A stretch of DNA of 64,000 nucleotides, taken from Kosakonia sp. SMBL-WEM22 (lineage in GTDB: Bacteria > Pseudomonadota > Gammaproteobacteria > Enterobacterales > Enterobacteriaceae). A program made the translations under genes and the position numbers. A model generated the notes under the pieces. The model did not search any database. It saw only the letters and a program-made list of their open reading frames with translations, and was not told where the DNA came from. The stretch spans positions 4,588,001 through 4,652,000 of the forward strand of contig NZ_CP051488.1 of assembly GCF_014490785.1 (NCBI RefSeq). The letters run 5' to 3'. Positions 44,396 through 53,030 of this stretch are shown one piece after another (position 1 is the first letter of the stretch; each line of letters begins with the position of its first letter).

Positions 44396-45294
44396 CGTTG
44401 TGCACTCAACAGTTGTTGGCATCCCAGCCACCCTTCGCGTCCAACCACTTCGCCGCGTACCACTTTGCCGGGCGGCAATGTCGTGACATCGTCCGGTAGC
44501 AACTGCCCCAGCGGGCAAAACGTAATCTCTTCTCGCGCCGCCATCGCCAGCAGCTGATCAAACGTATCGGCACCGATAATCCCTTCCACTTCTGCGTGAA
44601 TGGTGTAGACCGGCGTGCCCTGGACGTGATGCATGCGATCGAGGATAAAGCGGTTGAAACCCTCAGCGCTTACCGAGGAGCCAACCACCTCATCCCAGGT
44701 GGGTAACGAGACGGGGATTTGTGGCGCGGCGTAGGTTGTCTCTGTCAGTTGCGGGCGAAAAGGCTGGCTACCACGACAGTCGCTGTTGTAGCGGAACGGG
44801 AAAACTGCTTTCGCCTTCACAACACGTTGATCCGCCCGCCAGCCCGCCGCCGCCGAGCAGGTGACCGGCTGGCCAATAATCCGCTCCAGCGCCGAGAGGC
44901 CGCGGGCGATCTCCCGCTCCAGCCGCGCCTGATCCCAGATGCCGCTCCAGCTTTGCCAGGCGTGGTGATCCCAGGCGTGCAGCCCGACTTCATGGGTGCG
45001 CGCCGTCTGGCGAATGACCCCGGCATTGGCATCACCAATGATGCGCCCCGGCCATGCGGTACCGGCCAGCAGAATATCCCAGCCATAAAGCGATGCCGCG
45101 CGCGAGCGCAGCATCTTCCAGAAAAATTTCGGCTTCAGCAGACGCCAGATATGCCGCCCCATATTGTCCGGGCCGACGCTAAAAAAGACGCTCGCCTGGA
45201 TCTGGTGCTTCTCCAGCAGCTGCAGCAGGCGCGGCATGCCCTGCTGTGTGCCGCGGAAGGTATCAACATCAATACGTAAGCCGATTTTTTTCAT
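44392..45294 (-). CDS. arnD: ArnD, undecaprenyl-phosphate-4-formamido-arabinose deformylase
   Basis: ArnD removes the formyl group from undecaprenyl phosphate-L-Ara4FN. The 300-residue protein is a NodB-fold polysaccharide deacetylase-like enzyme: GLRIDVDTFRGTQQGMPRLL and the metal histidines in GLHAWDHHAWQ (near residue 130). The gene starts two bases after arnA. Confidence 0.94.
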   Translation of the reverse strand: MKKIGLRIDVDTFRGTQQGMPRLLQLLEKHQIQASVFFSVGPDNMGRHIWRLLKPKFFWKMLRSRAASLYGWDILLAGTAWPGRIIGDANAGVIRQTARTHEVGLHAWDHHAWQSWSGIWDQARLEREIARGLSALERIIGQPVTCSAAAGWRADQRVVKAKAVFPFRYNSDCRGSQPFRPQLTETTYAAPQIPVSLPTWDEVVGSSVSAEGFNRFILDRMHHVQGTPVYTIHAEVEGIIGADTFDQLLAMAAREEITFCPLGQLLPDDVTTLPPGKVVRGEVVGREGWLGCQQLLSAQR

Positions 45295-45296
45295 GC

Positions 45297-47276
45297 TTAT
45301 TGCTCATCCGTCAGTTCGACCGTGCGCAGGAAGAAGTCGAGCGTCTCATCAACCGTCTGGCGCATCGCCACCGTCGGCTCCCATTGCAGACAGCGTTTAG
45401 CGTTGCGAATGCTCGGTTTGCGGTGCTCAACATCCTGGTAGCCTTTGCCGTAATAGCTGCTGCTCTCAACGTCGCGGAAACCAGCAAAAGGCGGGAAACG
45501 GTGGCGCAGCGGATGCTGCTCAAAGCTCTCCAGCAGCATCTCGGCAAGCTCCTTGATACTGGCTTCGTTATCCGGGTTGCCGATATTGATAATCTCCCCG
45601 TCACAGCGCCCGTCGCGGTTTTCAATAATGCGGAACAGCGCTTCGATGCCGTCGCTGATATCGGTAAAGCAGCGCTTCTGTTTTCCGCCCTCCACCAGCT
45701 TGATTGGCGAACCTTCCACCAGGTTGAGGATCAGCTGGGTGATGGCGCGGGAGCTGCCGATGCGCGCAGCATTGAGATTATCCAGACGCGGCCCCATCCA
45801 GTTAAAGGGACGGAAGAGGGTAAATCGCAGCCCCTCTTTCTCGCCATACGCCCAAATCACGCGGTCAAGAAGCTGCTTCGACACCGAGTAGATCCAGCGC
45901 TGCTTGCTTACCGGCCCGACCACCAGGTTCGAGTTATCCTCATCAAACACTTTATCGGTGCACATGCCGTACACTTCCGAGGTCGACGGGAAGATGATGC
46001 GTTTGTTGTACTTCACGCAGTCGCGGATGATCTTCAGGTTCTCTTCAAAATCGAGTTCGAAGACGCGCAGCGGGTTACGGGTGTACTCAATCGGCGTGGC
46101 GATCGCCACCAGCGGCAGCACCACATCGCATTTTTTAATGTGGTACTCAATCCATTCGGAATGGATGCTGATATCGCCTTCGACAAAGTGAAAACGTGGG
46201 CAGTCGAGAAAACGGCCGATGGCGTCAGAACCAATATCGAGGCCGTGAACCTCGTAGTTATCGTCGCGCAGCAGGCGCTCCGTCAGATGGTTGCCGATAA
46301 AGCCGTTTACCCCGAGGATCAGCACGCGAGTGCGGCGTTTTACCGCAACGACCGGTTTGCTGCTCAACAGCGCCCCGGCCACCAGCCCCAGTGACTGCGC
46401 CAGCTGTGCGCCCTGCATATAAACACCCTTTTCAGTCTGACCGGTCATCACCTCCAGCGCGCCCTCGCCGCAGGCGATAATCAGCGGCGCGACGGAGATA
46501 ACGGTTCCGGCACGTGCTGGCGCCACATCATTGCGTACGCGGGATTTCCAGACGATAAATTTGTGCGTGCCAACAAAGCTGAACGCGCCCGGCCACGGAT
46601 CGCTCACCGCGCGCACCAGGTTGTGCAGGGTTTGCGCCGGTTTTTCCCACTCCAGCCGCCCATCTTCCGGCGTGCGGCGGCCCACGTAGCTCGCCTTGCT
46701 CTCATCCTGCGCGGTTTCGCTGAAGGTACCGCTTTTCAGCGTCGGTAACACCCCTTCCAGCAGATGCTTTGCGCTCTCAGTCAGTTTACGGTGCAGCGAC
46801 AGCGCATCATCGGCGTCGGCAATCTCGACCGCTTGCTGGGCGATAATCGCTCCGGCATCGGCACGGGCGATCATGCGGTGCAGCGTGACGCCGGTTTGCG
46901 TTTCGCCATTCACCAGCACCCAGTTGAGCGGCGCGCGTCCACGATAGGCGGGCAGCAGTGAACCGTGCAGGTTAAACGCGCCAATGCGCGCGCTGCTCAG
47001 AATCGCTTCGCCAAGCAGGTTACGGTAGTAGAACGAGAAAATGACGTCTGGCTTCAACTCGGCAATGCGATCGACCCACAGCGGATGGTTAACGTCATCC
47101 GGGGCATAGACCGGAATAGCACGTTCAGCGGCCAGGCGCGCCACCGAGCCGAAAAAGGCGTTTTCCTGGGCGTTGTCGGCATGGGTGAAAATCGCGGCGA
47201 TATCAAACCCGGCATCCAGTAGCGCCTGCACACCGACGCATCCCATATCGTGATAAGCAAAAACAACGGCTTTCAT
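45297..47276 (-). CDS. arnA: ArnA, bifunctional UDP-Ara4N formyltransferase / UDP-glucuronate decarboxylase
   Basis: A 659-residue fusion (E. coli 660). The N-terminal half (1-305) formylates UDP-L-Ara4N using 10-formyl-tetrahydrofolate: FNLHGSLLPAYRGRAPLNW holds the catalytic His, with DAGAII following. The C-terminal half (about 315-659) oxidatively decarboxylates UDP-glucuronate: NAD loop LGVNGFIGNHLTERLL and the Tyr-x-x-x-Lys pair in RWIYSVSKQLLDRVIWAYG. It overlaps arnC by four bases. Confidence 0.96.
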   Translation of the reverse strand: MKAVVFAYHDMGCVGVQALLDAGFDIAAIFTHADNAQENAFFGSVARLAAERAIPVYAPDDVNHPLWVDRIAELKPDVIFSFYYRNLLGEAILSSARIGAFNLHGSLLPAYRGRAPLNWVLVNGETQTGVTLHRMIARADAGAIIAQQAVEIADADDALSLHRKLTESAKHLLEGVLPTLKSGTFSETAQDESKASYVGRRTPEDGRLEWEKPAQTLHNLVRAVSDPWPGAFSFVGTHKFIVWKSRVRNDVAPARAGTVISVAPLIIACGEGALEVMTGQTEKGVYMQGAQLAQSLGLVAGALLSSKPVVAVKRRTRVLILGVNGFIGNHLTERLLRDDNYEVHGLDIGSDAIGRFLDCPRFHFVEGDISIHSEWIEYHIKKCDVVLPLVAIATPIEYTRNPLRVFELDFEENLKIIRDCVKYNKRIIFPSTSEVYGMCTDKVFDEDNSNLVVGPVSKQRWIYSVSKQLLDRVIWAYGEKEGLRFTLFRPFNWMGPRLDNLNAARIGSSRAITQLILNLVEGSPIKLVEGGKQKRCFTDISDGIEALFRIIENRDGRCDGEIINIGNPDNEASIKELAEMLLESFEQHPLRHRFPPFAGFRDVESSSYYGKGYQDVEHRKPSIRNAKRCLQWEPTVAMRQTVDETLDFFLRTVELTDEQ

Positions 47277-48256
47277 TGGTTCTTTTCCTCTTGCGAAACG
47301 TCATGATCCTGGCGGACAACGCGTTGAATAAAGTAGCGGGGACGGGCGCGCACATCGTTGTAAATGCGCCCGATATACTCCCCAAGCAGGCCCATGCCGA
47401 TAAACTGTGCGCCGATAAAGGTGAAGAGAATGGCGAAGAGGGTAAACACCCCTTCCCCCGCCCACTGCGCGCCAAACGCCAGCCGCAGGATCACCAGCAG
47501 CAGCGACAGCGAGAAGCCAAACAGCGCGATGATGCTGCCAAACACGCTGAGCAGGCGCAGCGGCGTGGTGGTCAGGCAGGTCACCAGGTCGTACATCAGG
47601 TTAATCAAGCGCATAAAGCTGTACTTCGAGTCGCCAAACTCACGCTCGGCGTGCTGCACCGGGATCTCGACCGCCCGGCGGGCAAAGGTGTTGGCGAGGA
47701 TCGGAATGAATGTGCTGCGCTCGTGGCAGCGCAGCATGGCGTCAACAATATGGCGGCGATAGGCGCGCAGCATGCAGCCGTAGTCGCCCATCGCTTTCCC
47801 GGTAGCGCGCTGAATCAGATGGTTAACGCCGCGCGACGCCAGCTTGCGAAACAGGCTGTCCTGCCGGTTTTGCCGCACGGTACCCACCACGTCATACCCT
47901 TCGTTGGCTTTTGCCACCAGGCGCGGGATCTCCTCCGGTGGATTTTGCAGATCCGCATCCAGAGTAATGACCAGATCGCCGGAGACATGGCTGAAACCGG
48001 CCATGATCGCCGAGTGCTGACCGTAGTTGCGGTTAAGCAGCACCGCGACGATATGGCTGTCGGGCTGCTCTGCTGCGTCGGTCAGCATCTGCGCGGAGTC
48101 ATCGCTGCTTCCGTCATCCACCAGCAGGATTTCGTAATCGATACCGATTTGCGCGCAGCTGGTGGTGGTGCGGCGAATCAGCTCCGGCAGGCTCTCCTGT
48201 TCGTTATAAACCGGGATCACCACCGAGACTTTTTCGATAAGCGGAAGGGTGAACAT
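47273..48256 (-). CDS. arnC: ArnC, undecaprenyl-phosphate 4-formamido-arabinose transferase
   Basis: ArnC is a GT2 glycosyltransferase that joins L-Ara4FN from UDP to undecaprenyl phosphate at the inner membrane. The 327 residues have VVIPVYNEQESLPELI at the start, the DxD region TLDADLQNPPEEI and two C-terminal membrane helices. The ATG at 48256 (MFTLPLIEKVSVV) begins one base after the arnB stop; an ATG 18 codons upstream is within arnB and unlikely. Confidence 0.94.
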   Translation of the reverse strand: MFTLPLIEKVSVVIPVYNEQESLPELIRRTTTSCAQIGIDYEILLVDDGSSDDSAQMLTDAAEQPDSHIVAVLLNRNYGQHSAIMAGFSHVSGDLVITLDADLQNPPEEIPRLVAKANEGYDVVGTVRQNRQDSLFRKLASRGVNHLIQRATGKAMGDYGCMLRAYRRHIVDAMLRCHERSTFIPILANTFARRAVEIPVQHAEREFGDSKYSFMRLINLMYDLVTCLTTTPLRLLSVFGSIIALFGFSLSLLLVILRLAFGAQWAGEGVFTLFAILFTFIGAQFIGMGLLGEYIGRIYNDVRARPRYFIQRVVRQDHDVSQEEKNQ

Positions 48257-48257
48257 A

Positions 48258-49394
48258 TCAGCAGCCTGCAATCTGTTTAAGTGCGTCAATGACGCGGGTT
48301 GTGTCGTCATGGGTCATATCCGGAAAGAGCGGCAGGGAACAGATACGCGCGCTGTTCCACTCCGTGTCGGGAAGAGTGGTCGGGAATGTCTCGCGGTAGT
48401 ATTTCTGGGTATGCGCCGCGCGGAAATGGAGGCCGGTGCCGATACCCTGTGCTTTTAGCCGCTCCATCAGCGCATCGCGGGAGAGGCCGCAGCGCTGCTC
48501 GTCGACGCGGATAATAAACAGATGCCAGGCGTGCTGATGGGGCCAGGAAGGCAGCGCCAGCGGCTGAAACGGCGTCTGGGCCAGTTCAGTCAGATAGCGT
48601 TGGGCAATCTCCTGGCGGCGGGCATTGGCGATCGGCAGTTTATCGAGCTGCACCAGCGCAATAGCGGCGTTGATATCCGCCAGGTTGTATTTAAAGCCCG
48701 GTGAGATCACCTCCGCCTGCGGCGCACGGCCGTGGGTCTGGCGATCGTAGGCATCAACGCCGAGGCCATGAAACTTCAGGCTGCGAATGCGGTTTGCCAG
48801 CGCTTCGTCATCGGTCACCACCAGCCCGCCTTCGGCGCAGGTCATATTTTTGATGGCGTGGAAGGAGAAGATCGCGCTACCGCGTGCGCCAACGTGGTGG
48901 CCTTTGTAGTAAGTGCCCGCAGCGTGCGCGGCATCTTCAATCACCGGAATGCCATACTTTTCACCAAGGGCGTGAATGGCGTCGATATCCACCGGCGCGC
49001 CAGCGTAGTGCACCGGCACAATCGCTTTGGTGCGCGGCGTGATCGCCGCTTCGATCGCTTCAGGCGTCACCATCAGCGTGTCACGATCAACATCGATCAT
49101 CACCGGCTTCGCGCCCAGTAGCACGATCATATTCAGCGTGGAGACCCAGGTCATGGAGGGGGTAATCACTTCGTCGCCCGCGCCAATGCCCAGCGCCATT
49201 AACGTCACGTGCATCCCCGCCGTTGCCGAGCTGACAGCAATGGCGTGCTGGTTGCCGGTCAGCGTGCAAAAGGCCGCTTCAAGCGCCTGATTTTTCGGGC
49301 CGGTGGTGATCCATCCCGACGCCAGCACCTGCTGGATGGCGGCGAGTTCATCCTCTCCCATCGATGGGCGTGAAAAGGGTAAAAATTCACTCAT
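48258..49394 (-). CDS. arnB: ArnB, UDP-4-keto-pentose (UDP-Ara4O) aminotransferase
   Basis: ArnB is a PLP enzyme converting UDP-L-Ara4O to UDP-L-Ara4N with glutamate. The 378-residue DegT/AspC-fold protein has the PLP lysine in FSFHAIKNMTCAEGG and substrate residues in GWITTGPKNQALE and KFHGLGVDAYDR. CCAGGAAAAA precedes two ATGs (49397, 49394); the second gives MSEFLPFSRP as in E. coli. First gene of the operon, with a candidate PmrA box about 155 bases upstream. Confidence 0.95.
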   Translation of the reverse strand: MSEFLPFSRPSMGEDELAAIQQVLASGWITTGPKNQALEAAFCTLTGNQHAIAVSSATAGMHVTLMALGIGAGDEVITPSMTWVSTLNMIVLLGAKPVMIDVDRDTLMVTPEAIEAAITPRTKAIVPVHYAGAPVDIDAIHALGEKYGIPVIEDAAHAAGTYYKGHHVGARGSAIFSFHAIKNMTCAEGGLVVTDDEALANRIRSLKFHGLGVDAYDRQTHGRAPQAEVISPGFKYNLADINAAIALVQLDKLPIANARRQEIAQRYLTELAQTPFQPLALPSWPHQHAWHLFIIRVDEQRCGLSRDALMERLKAQGIGTGLHFRAAHTQKYYRETFPTTLPDTEWNSARICSLPLFPDMTHDDTTRVIDALKQIAGC

Positions 49395-49551
49395 CATTTT
49401 TTCCTGGCATCAACGGCATATTAGAAACCTGCCACAGTGAAACATGTAATGGGAATAAAATGGCGCACAAAACTTAAATGGAAATAGAATGAATGCACGA
49501 TTTCAGTACTTTTTACCGAAAAAGTGATAATGATGAGAGTAGCAGTAAAAG

Positions 49552-49568
49552 ATTAGGACAAGATTAAG
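49552..49568 (-). promoter_or_regulatory. Candidate PmrA (BasR) box upstream of arnB
   Basis: On the minus strand CTTAAT-CTTGT-CCTAAT is a one-mismatch direct repeat of the PmrA half site with the expected five-base spacing. It lies in the AT-rich 409-base gap between arnB and padC, which otherwise shows only the padC terminator. PmrA control would link the operon to Fe(III), Al(III) and polymyxin signals. Confidence 0.65.
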
Positions 49569-49666
49569 AAATTAATTTACAGATAAAAATACAAAAACCA
49601 GTAAAAACAAAAAACATATAATACATAGAGTATTTAACACTGTGATTACTGTCAAAAAAGTGCAAT

Positions 49667-49700
49667 AAAAAACGCCCATTCAGTCAATGAATGAGCGTTA
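49667..49700 (-). terminator. padC terminator
   Basis: On the minus strand AACGCTCATTCA-TTGAC-TGAATGGGCGTT is followed by TTTTATTG; one G-T pair, otherwise perfect. It ends padC about 100 bases past its stop and precedes the arn promoter region. Confidence 0.85.
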
Positions 49701-49803
49701 TCTTAATTATTTAAACGGAATGACAACGAATCACAAATAGTCTTATTTTTCTGCAAACAATTATTTCATTAGCCACACCGTTAATAACGTCATTAATATG
49801 AAA

Positions 49804-50313
49804 CTATTCTGATAAGTTTCGCGGGAAATTAGCCGGTAATTCACTGGCCGGGCAGGCAATTACCTGCTCATTATTCTCGCCACAGTCGCGCACGAACGTA
49901 ATGGTGGCAAACTCATCAATCACTTCCGTCGGGTAAGCCGGGCCTGCTTCGCGCAGGGATTCCATTAGCGCAATATGATCGTTCTGGAAGCAGACGGTTT
50001 TCTCCGGGTTGTTGATCACCCAGCGTGGGAAAAAGATGGTGCCGTGGAACAGGCGATCGCCGAGGTTGGCAATCAGGCTGACATCGGTACCGGTCGGCTC
50101 AGTCCAGGAAATTTTATAGATGCTTTCGCCAACGCGAACGATATAGACCCGCTGATCTTTCACCCAACGGTTCGCCACAATCCCGCTGTGAATGCGGTAA
50201 TCAATAGTGTTGGCATTTTTGACATACAGCTCGTAGTTCCAGCCATTATCGTAGGTGTAGACCAGATGTTTACCGACAAAGCCACTCAAATCATGTTTAT
50301 CAAAGCTGCTCAT
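49804..50313 (-). CDS. padC: PadC, phenolic acid decarboxylase
   Basis: PadC decarboxylates p-coumaric, ferulic and caffeic acids to vinylphenols without a cofactor, detoxifying plant phenolics in the cytoplasm. The 169 residues match the family (FDKHDLSGFVGKHLVYTYD, IDYRIHSGIV, GTIFFPRWV, YPTEVIDEFATITFVRDCG). The active-site Tyr, Arg and Glu region (VYTYDNGWNYELY to YRIHSG) is intact. A LysR gene is divergent. The gene is not in E. coli K-12 and points to plant association. Confidence 0.94.
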   Translation of the reverse strand: MSSFDKHDLSGFVGKHLVYTYDNGWNYELYVKNANTIDYRIHSGIVANRWVKDQRVYIVRVGESIYKISWTEPTGTDVSLIANLGDRLFHGTIFFPRWVINNPEKTVCFQNDHIALMESLREAGPAYPTEVIDEFATITFVRDCGENNEQVIACPASELPANFPRNLSE

Positions 50314-50362
50314 ATCTCATCTCCTCTTGTTGTTGAGGAGATCGTACCTCTGCAAAAAACCA

Positions 50363-50397
50363 ATGAATAACGCTATATTTGCATCAAATTCATTCAT
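50363..50397. promoter_or_regulatory. Possible LysR operator between padC and its regulator
   Basis: ATGAAT at 50363 and ATTCAT at 50388 (repeated as CATTCAT) form a spaced inverted repeat in the 98-base divergent gap. LysR-type regulators bind such dyads to repress themselves and activate the neighbour with inducer. Inference from position and symmetry only. Confidence 0.4.
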
Positions 50398-50411
50398 AAA
50401 TTAGATGAGTT

Positions 50412-51272
50412 ATGCATAAGAGCACGCTGGAACAATGGTCGCTGCTGCAAAAAGTGGTCGAGCTGGGCAGCTTTGCCAGGGCAGCGGAAGAGACGCACCG
50501 CAGCCAGTCTTCTGTCAGCTATAACCTGGCGCTCCTGCAGGAGCGGCTCGGCGTCGCGCTGCTGGTGCCGGAGGGACGGCGAGCTGTACTGACGCCTGCA
50601 GGCGAACTGCTGCTCAGCCAGGTAAAACCGCTGCTGAAAGCCTTTGAGTGGGTGGAGACTCGCGCCGCTACGCTGCGTAACGGTATGCGCACCCGGCTGG
50701 ATCTGGTCGTTGATAGCATCTTTCCCCGCGCGCGGCTGTTCGCCATCCTGCGCCAGTTCCAGCACTGTTACCCGCAAACCCAGGTACGTCTGACCGAAGT
50801 GCTGGAAACCGCGCCGGACGACGCGCCAAGCTACGCGCAGGCGGATGTGATGGTACTGACCCGCCGCCAGGATATGACCGGGCGGGGGGAGTGGTTGATG
50901 AATATCGATTTTGTCTGCGTGGCCCATCGCGATCACCCTCTCAGCGCGGCGCAGCAGGTGAGCGAAGCGATGCTCGCCGCCTGGCCGCAGATCCGCATCG
51001 CCGAAAGCGATGCCCGGCAGACGCCGGTGGCGCAGGAGGCATGGACCTTTTCCACCATCGATGCTGCCATCGAAGCGGTGCAGTATCAGGTCGGTTACGG
51101 CTGGCTGCCGCAGGAGCGAATTGCGCCGCTGCTGGCAAGCGGTCAGTTGAAAGCGCTGCCGCTCAAGCACGGCGCACGCCGTGCCACGCCGCTGCATCTG
51201 ATCGTTAAAAAAGACCTCGCCCCGCTTGATGAGCAGGTAGAGATGCTGCTGCAGCTGTTTAAAGCACAATGA
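50412..51272 (+). CDS. LysR-family regulator divergent from padC
   Basis: The 286-residue protein has an N-terminal LysR helix-turn-helix (VVELGSFARAAEETHRSQSS, then VSYNLALLQERLG) and a substrate-binding domain (about 90-286). Position opposite padC makes it the likely activator responding to hydroxycinnamic acids. This is a LysR protein, not the PadR repressor that controls the same enzyme in Bacillus and Lactobacillus. Inducer is inferred. Confidence 0.85.
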   Translation: MHKSTLEQWSLLQKVVELGSFARAAEETHRSQSSVSYNLALLQERLGVALLVPEGRRAVLTPAGELLLSQVKPLLKAFEWVETRAATLRNGMRTRLDLVVDSIFPRARLFAILRQFQHCYPQTQVRLTEVLETAPDDAPSYAQADVMVLTRRQDMTGRGEWLMNIDFVCVAHRDHPLSAAQQVSEAMLAAWPQIRIAESDARQTPVAQEAWTFSTIDAAIEAVQYQVGYGWLPQERIAPLLASGQLKALPLKHGARRATPLHLIVKKDLAPLDEQVEMLLQLFKAQ

Positions 51273-51300
51273 GCCATCATGCCCACAAACCGCCCCACAC

Positions 51301-51335
51301 CCGTAGGCCGGATAAGGCGCAGCCGCCATCCGGCA
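51301..51335. repeat. REP-type extragenic palindrome
   Basis: CCGTAGGCCGGATAAGGCGC followed by AGCCGCCATCCGGCA is a standard enterobacterial REP sequence placed between the lysR gene and the nik operator. Confidence 0.85.
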
Positions 51336-51396
51336 ATCCGCCCGCCGAAATTAATCCCGCCCAACCGCCCGCCGTTTGATCCAAAACATATCATTC

Positions 51397-51424
51397 GTAT
51401 GATGAATAACTAAAATCGTCATAC
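51397..51424 (+). promoter_or_regulatory. NikR operator of nikABCDE
   Basis: GTATGA - 16 bases - TCATAC is a perfect copy of the NikR operator. It ends 34 bases before the GTG chosen for nikA, the same spacing as in E. coli. Upstream at 51376 TTGATCCAAAACAT could be a weak FNR site (E. coli nik is FNR-activated). Ni-NikR would repress the operon. Confidence 0.93.
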
Positions 51425-51458
51425 TTTCCCGCCAATGACGTTTCGTCAGGACGCTTAC

Positions 51459-53030
51459 GTGTTTTTCTACCGTTATGCTGGCGCTCTGCTGCTGCTCTGC
51501 GCATCGTTTGCCCCTTTCGCGGCAACGGAGACCCTCACCACCGCCTGGCCGGTGAATGTCGGCCCGCTCAACCCTCACCTCTACACCCCGAACCAGATGT
51601 TCGCGCAAAGTATGGTTTACGAACCGCTGGTGAAATACCAGGCCGACGGTACCGTGCGCCCGTGGCTGGCAACAGGCTGGCGCCATTCGCCGGATGGCAA
51701 AAGCTGGGTCTTTACCCTGCGCGACGGCGTGACCTTCTCCAACGGAGAACCCTTTAACGCCGAAGCGGCAGCGGAAAACTTTCGCGCGGTGCTGGATAAC
51801 CGCTCGCGCCACGCCTGGCTGGAGTTGGTAAACCAGATAAGCGAAGTGAAAGCCTTAAGCCCCAATCAGTTACAAATCACGCTCAAAAGTGCCTATTACC
51901 CCTTCTTGCAAGAGCTTGCCCTGCCGCGCCCGTTTCGTTTTATCGCCCCGTCGCAGTTTAAAAACCATGAAACCCTGAACGGCATTGTCGCCCCCATCGG
52001 CACCGGGCCGTGGGTTTTACAGGAATCACGCCTGAATCAATATGACGTAATGGTGCGCAACGAGCGCTACTGGGGCGCAAAACCGGCGCTGGCAAAAGTG
52101 GTGATTAAGGTGATCCCCGATGCCACCAGCCGCGCCGTGGCGTTTGAAACCGGCGAGATTGACCTGCTCTACGGCAACGAAGGGTTGCTGACGCTCGATA
52201 CCTTCGCCCGCTACCGCCAGAACCCGCAGTGGCGCACCCAGCTCTCCGCGCCGGTGGAAACGGTGATGCTGGCGCTCAACTCCGCCCGCGCGCCGACCAA
52301 CGAGCTGGCGGTGCGCGAAGCGCTGAACTATGCAGTGGATAAAAAAAACCTTATCGACGGCGCGCTGTACGGTACGCAGCAGGTCGCCGACACACTGTTC
52401 GCTCCGGGCGTGCCCTACGCCAATATTGGCCTTAAAGCGCGTCAGTACGATCCTGCCCGCGCCAGGGCACTGCTGGAAAAAGCGGGCTGGTTATTGCCCG
52501 CCGGGAAAACCATTCGCGAAAAAGCGGGCCAGCCGCTGCATATTGAGCTGGCCTTCACAGGCACCGACGCGCTGAGCAAATCGATGGCGGAGATTATTCA
52601 GGCCAACCTGCACCAGGTCGGCGTTGATATTGCGCTGGTCGGTGAAGAGGAGAGCAGCATCTACGCCCGCCAGCGCGACGGGCGTTTCGGCATGATCTTC
52701 AACCGCAGTTGGGGCGCGCCCTACGACCCGCACGCGTTTATCAGTTCGATGCGTGTGCCATCGCATGCCGATTACCAGGCGCAGCAGGGTTTGCCTGACA
52801 AGGCGCTAATCGACAAAGAGATTAGCGAGGTGCTTACCGCCCGCGATGAGGCGACGCGGCAGGCACTCTACCGCGATATTCTTACCCGTTTGCATACCGA
52901 GGCGGTCTATCTGCCCATCAGCTATGTGTCGACGATGGTGGTGGCGAAGCCGGAGCTGGGGGCGATCCCGTTTGCGCCCGTTGCCGCTGAGATCCCGTTT
53001 GATCAGATCAAATCGGGCAGCGCGCAATGA
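51459..53030 (+). CDS. nikA: NikA, periplasmic nickel-binding protein
   Basis: NikA binds nickel (as a chelate) in the periplasm for NikBC and is related to peptide-binding proteins. From GTG 51459 the product is 523 residues (E. coli 524) with a signal peptide (FFYRYAGALLLLCASFAPFA) and mature start TETLTTAWPVNVGPLNPHLY. An ATG at 51435 in the same frame would place charged residues before the signal and crowd the operator, so GTG is preferred. RQRDGRFGMIFNRSWGAPYD is conserved. Confidence 0.93.
   Translation: MFFYRYAGALLLLCASFAPFAATETLTTAWPVNVGPLNPHLYTPNQMFAQSMVYEPLVKYQADGTVRPWLATGWRHSPDGKSWVFTLRDGVTFSNGEPFNAEAAAENFRAVLDNRSRHAWLELVNQISEVKALSPNQLQITLKSAYYPFLQELALPRPFRFIAPSQFKNHETLNGIVAPIGTGPWVLQESRLNQYDVMVRNERYWGAKPALAKVVIKVIPDATSRAVAFETGEIDLLYGNEGLLTLDTFARYRQNPQWRTQLSAPVETVMLALNSARAPTNELAVREALNYAVDKKNLIDGALYGTQQVADTLFAPGVPYANIGLKARQYDPARARALLEKAGWLLPAGKTIREKAGQPLHIELAFTGTDALSKSMAEIIQANLHQVGVDIALVGEEESSIYARQRDGRFGMIFNRSWGAPYDPHAFISSMRVPSHADYQAQQGLPDKALIDKEISEVLTARDEATRQALYRDILTRLHTEAVYLPISYVSTMVVAKPELGAIPFAPVAAEIPFDQIKSGSAQ

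Noticed and set aside
45246..46394. 382-codon plus-strand frame opposite arnA
   Set aside because: Shadow of arnA; no recognisable protein features and it crosses the arnD/arnA junction.
50394..51329. 311-codon minus-strand frame opposite the LysR gene
   Set aside because: Composition (Gln/Arg/His-rich) is that of a complement frame; the plus-strand LysR protein has clear domains.
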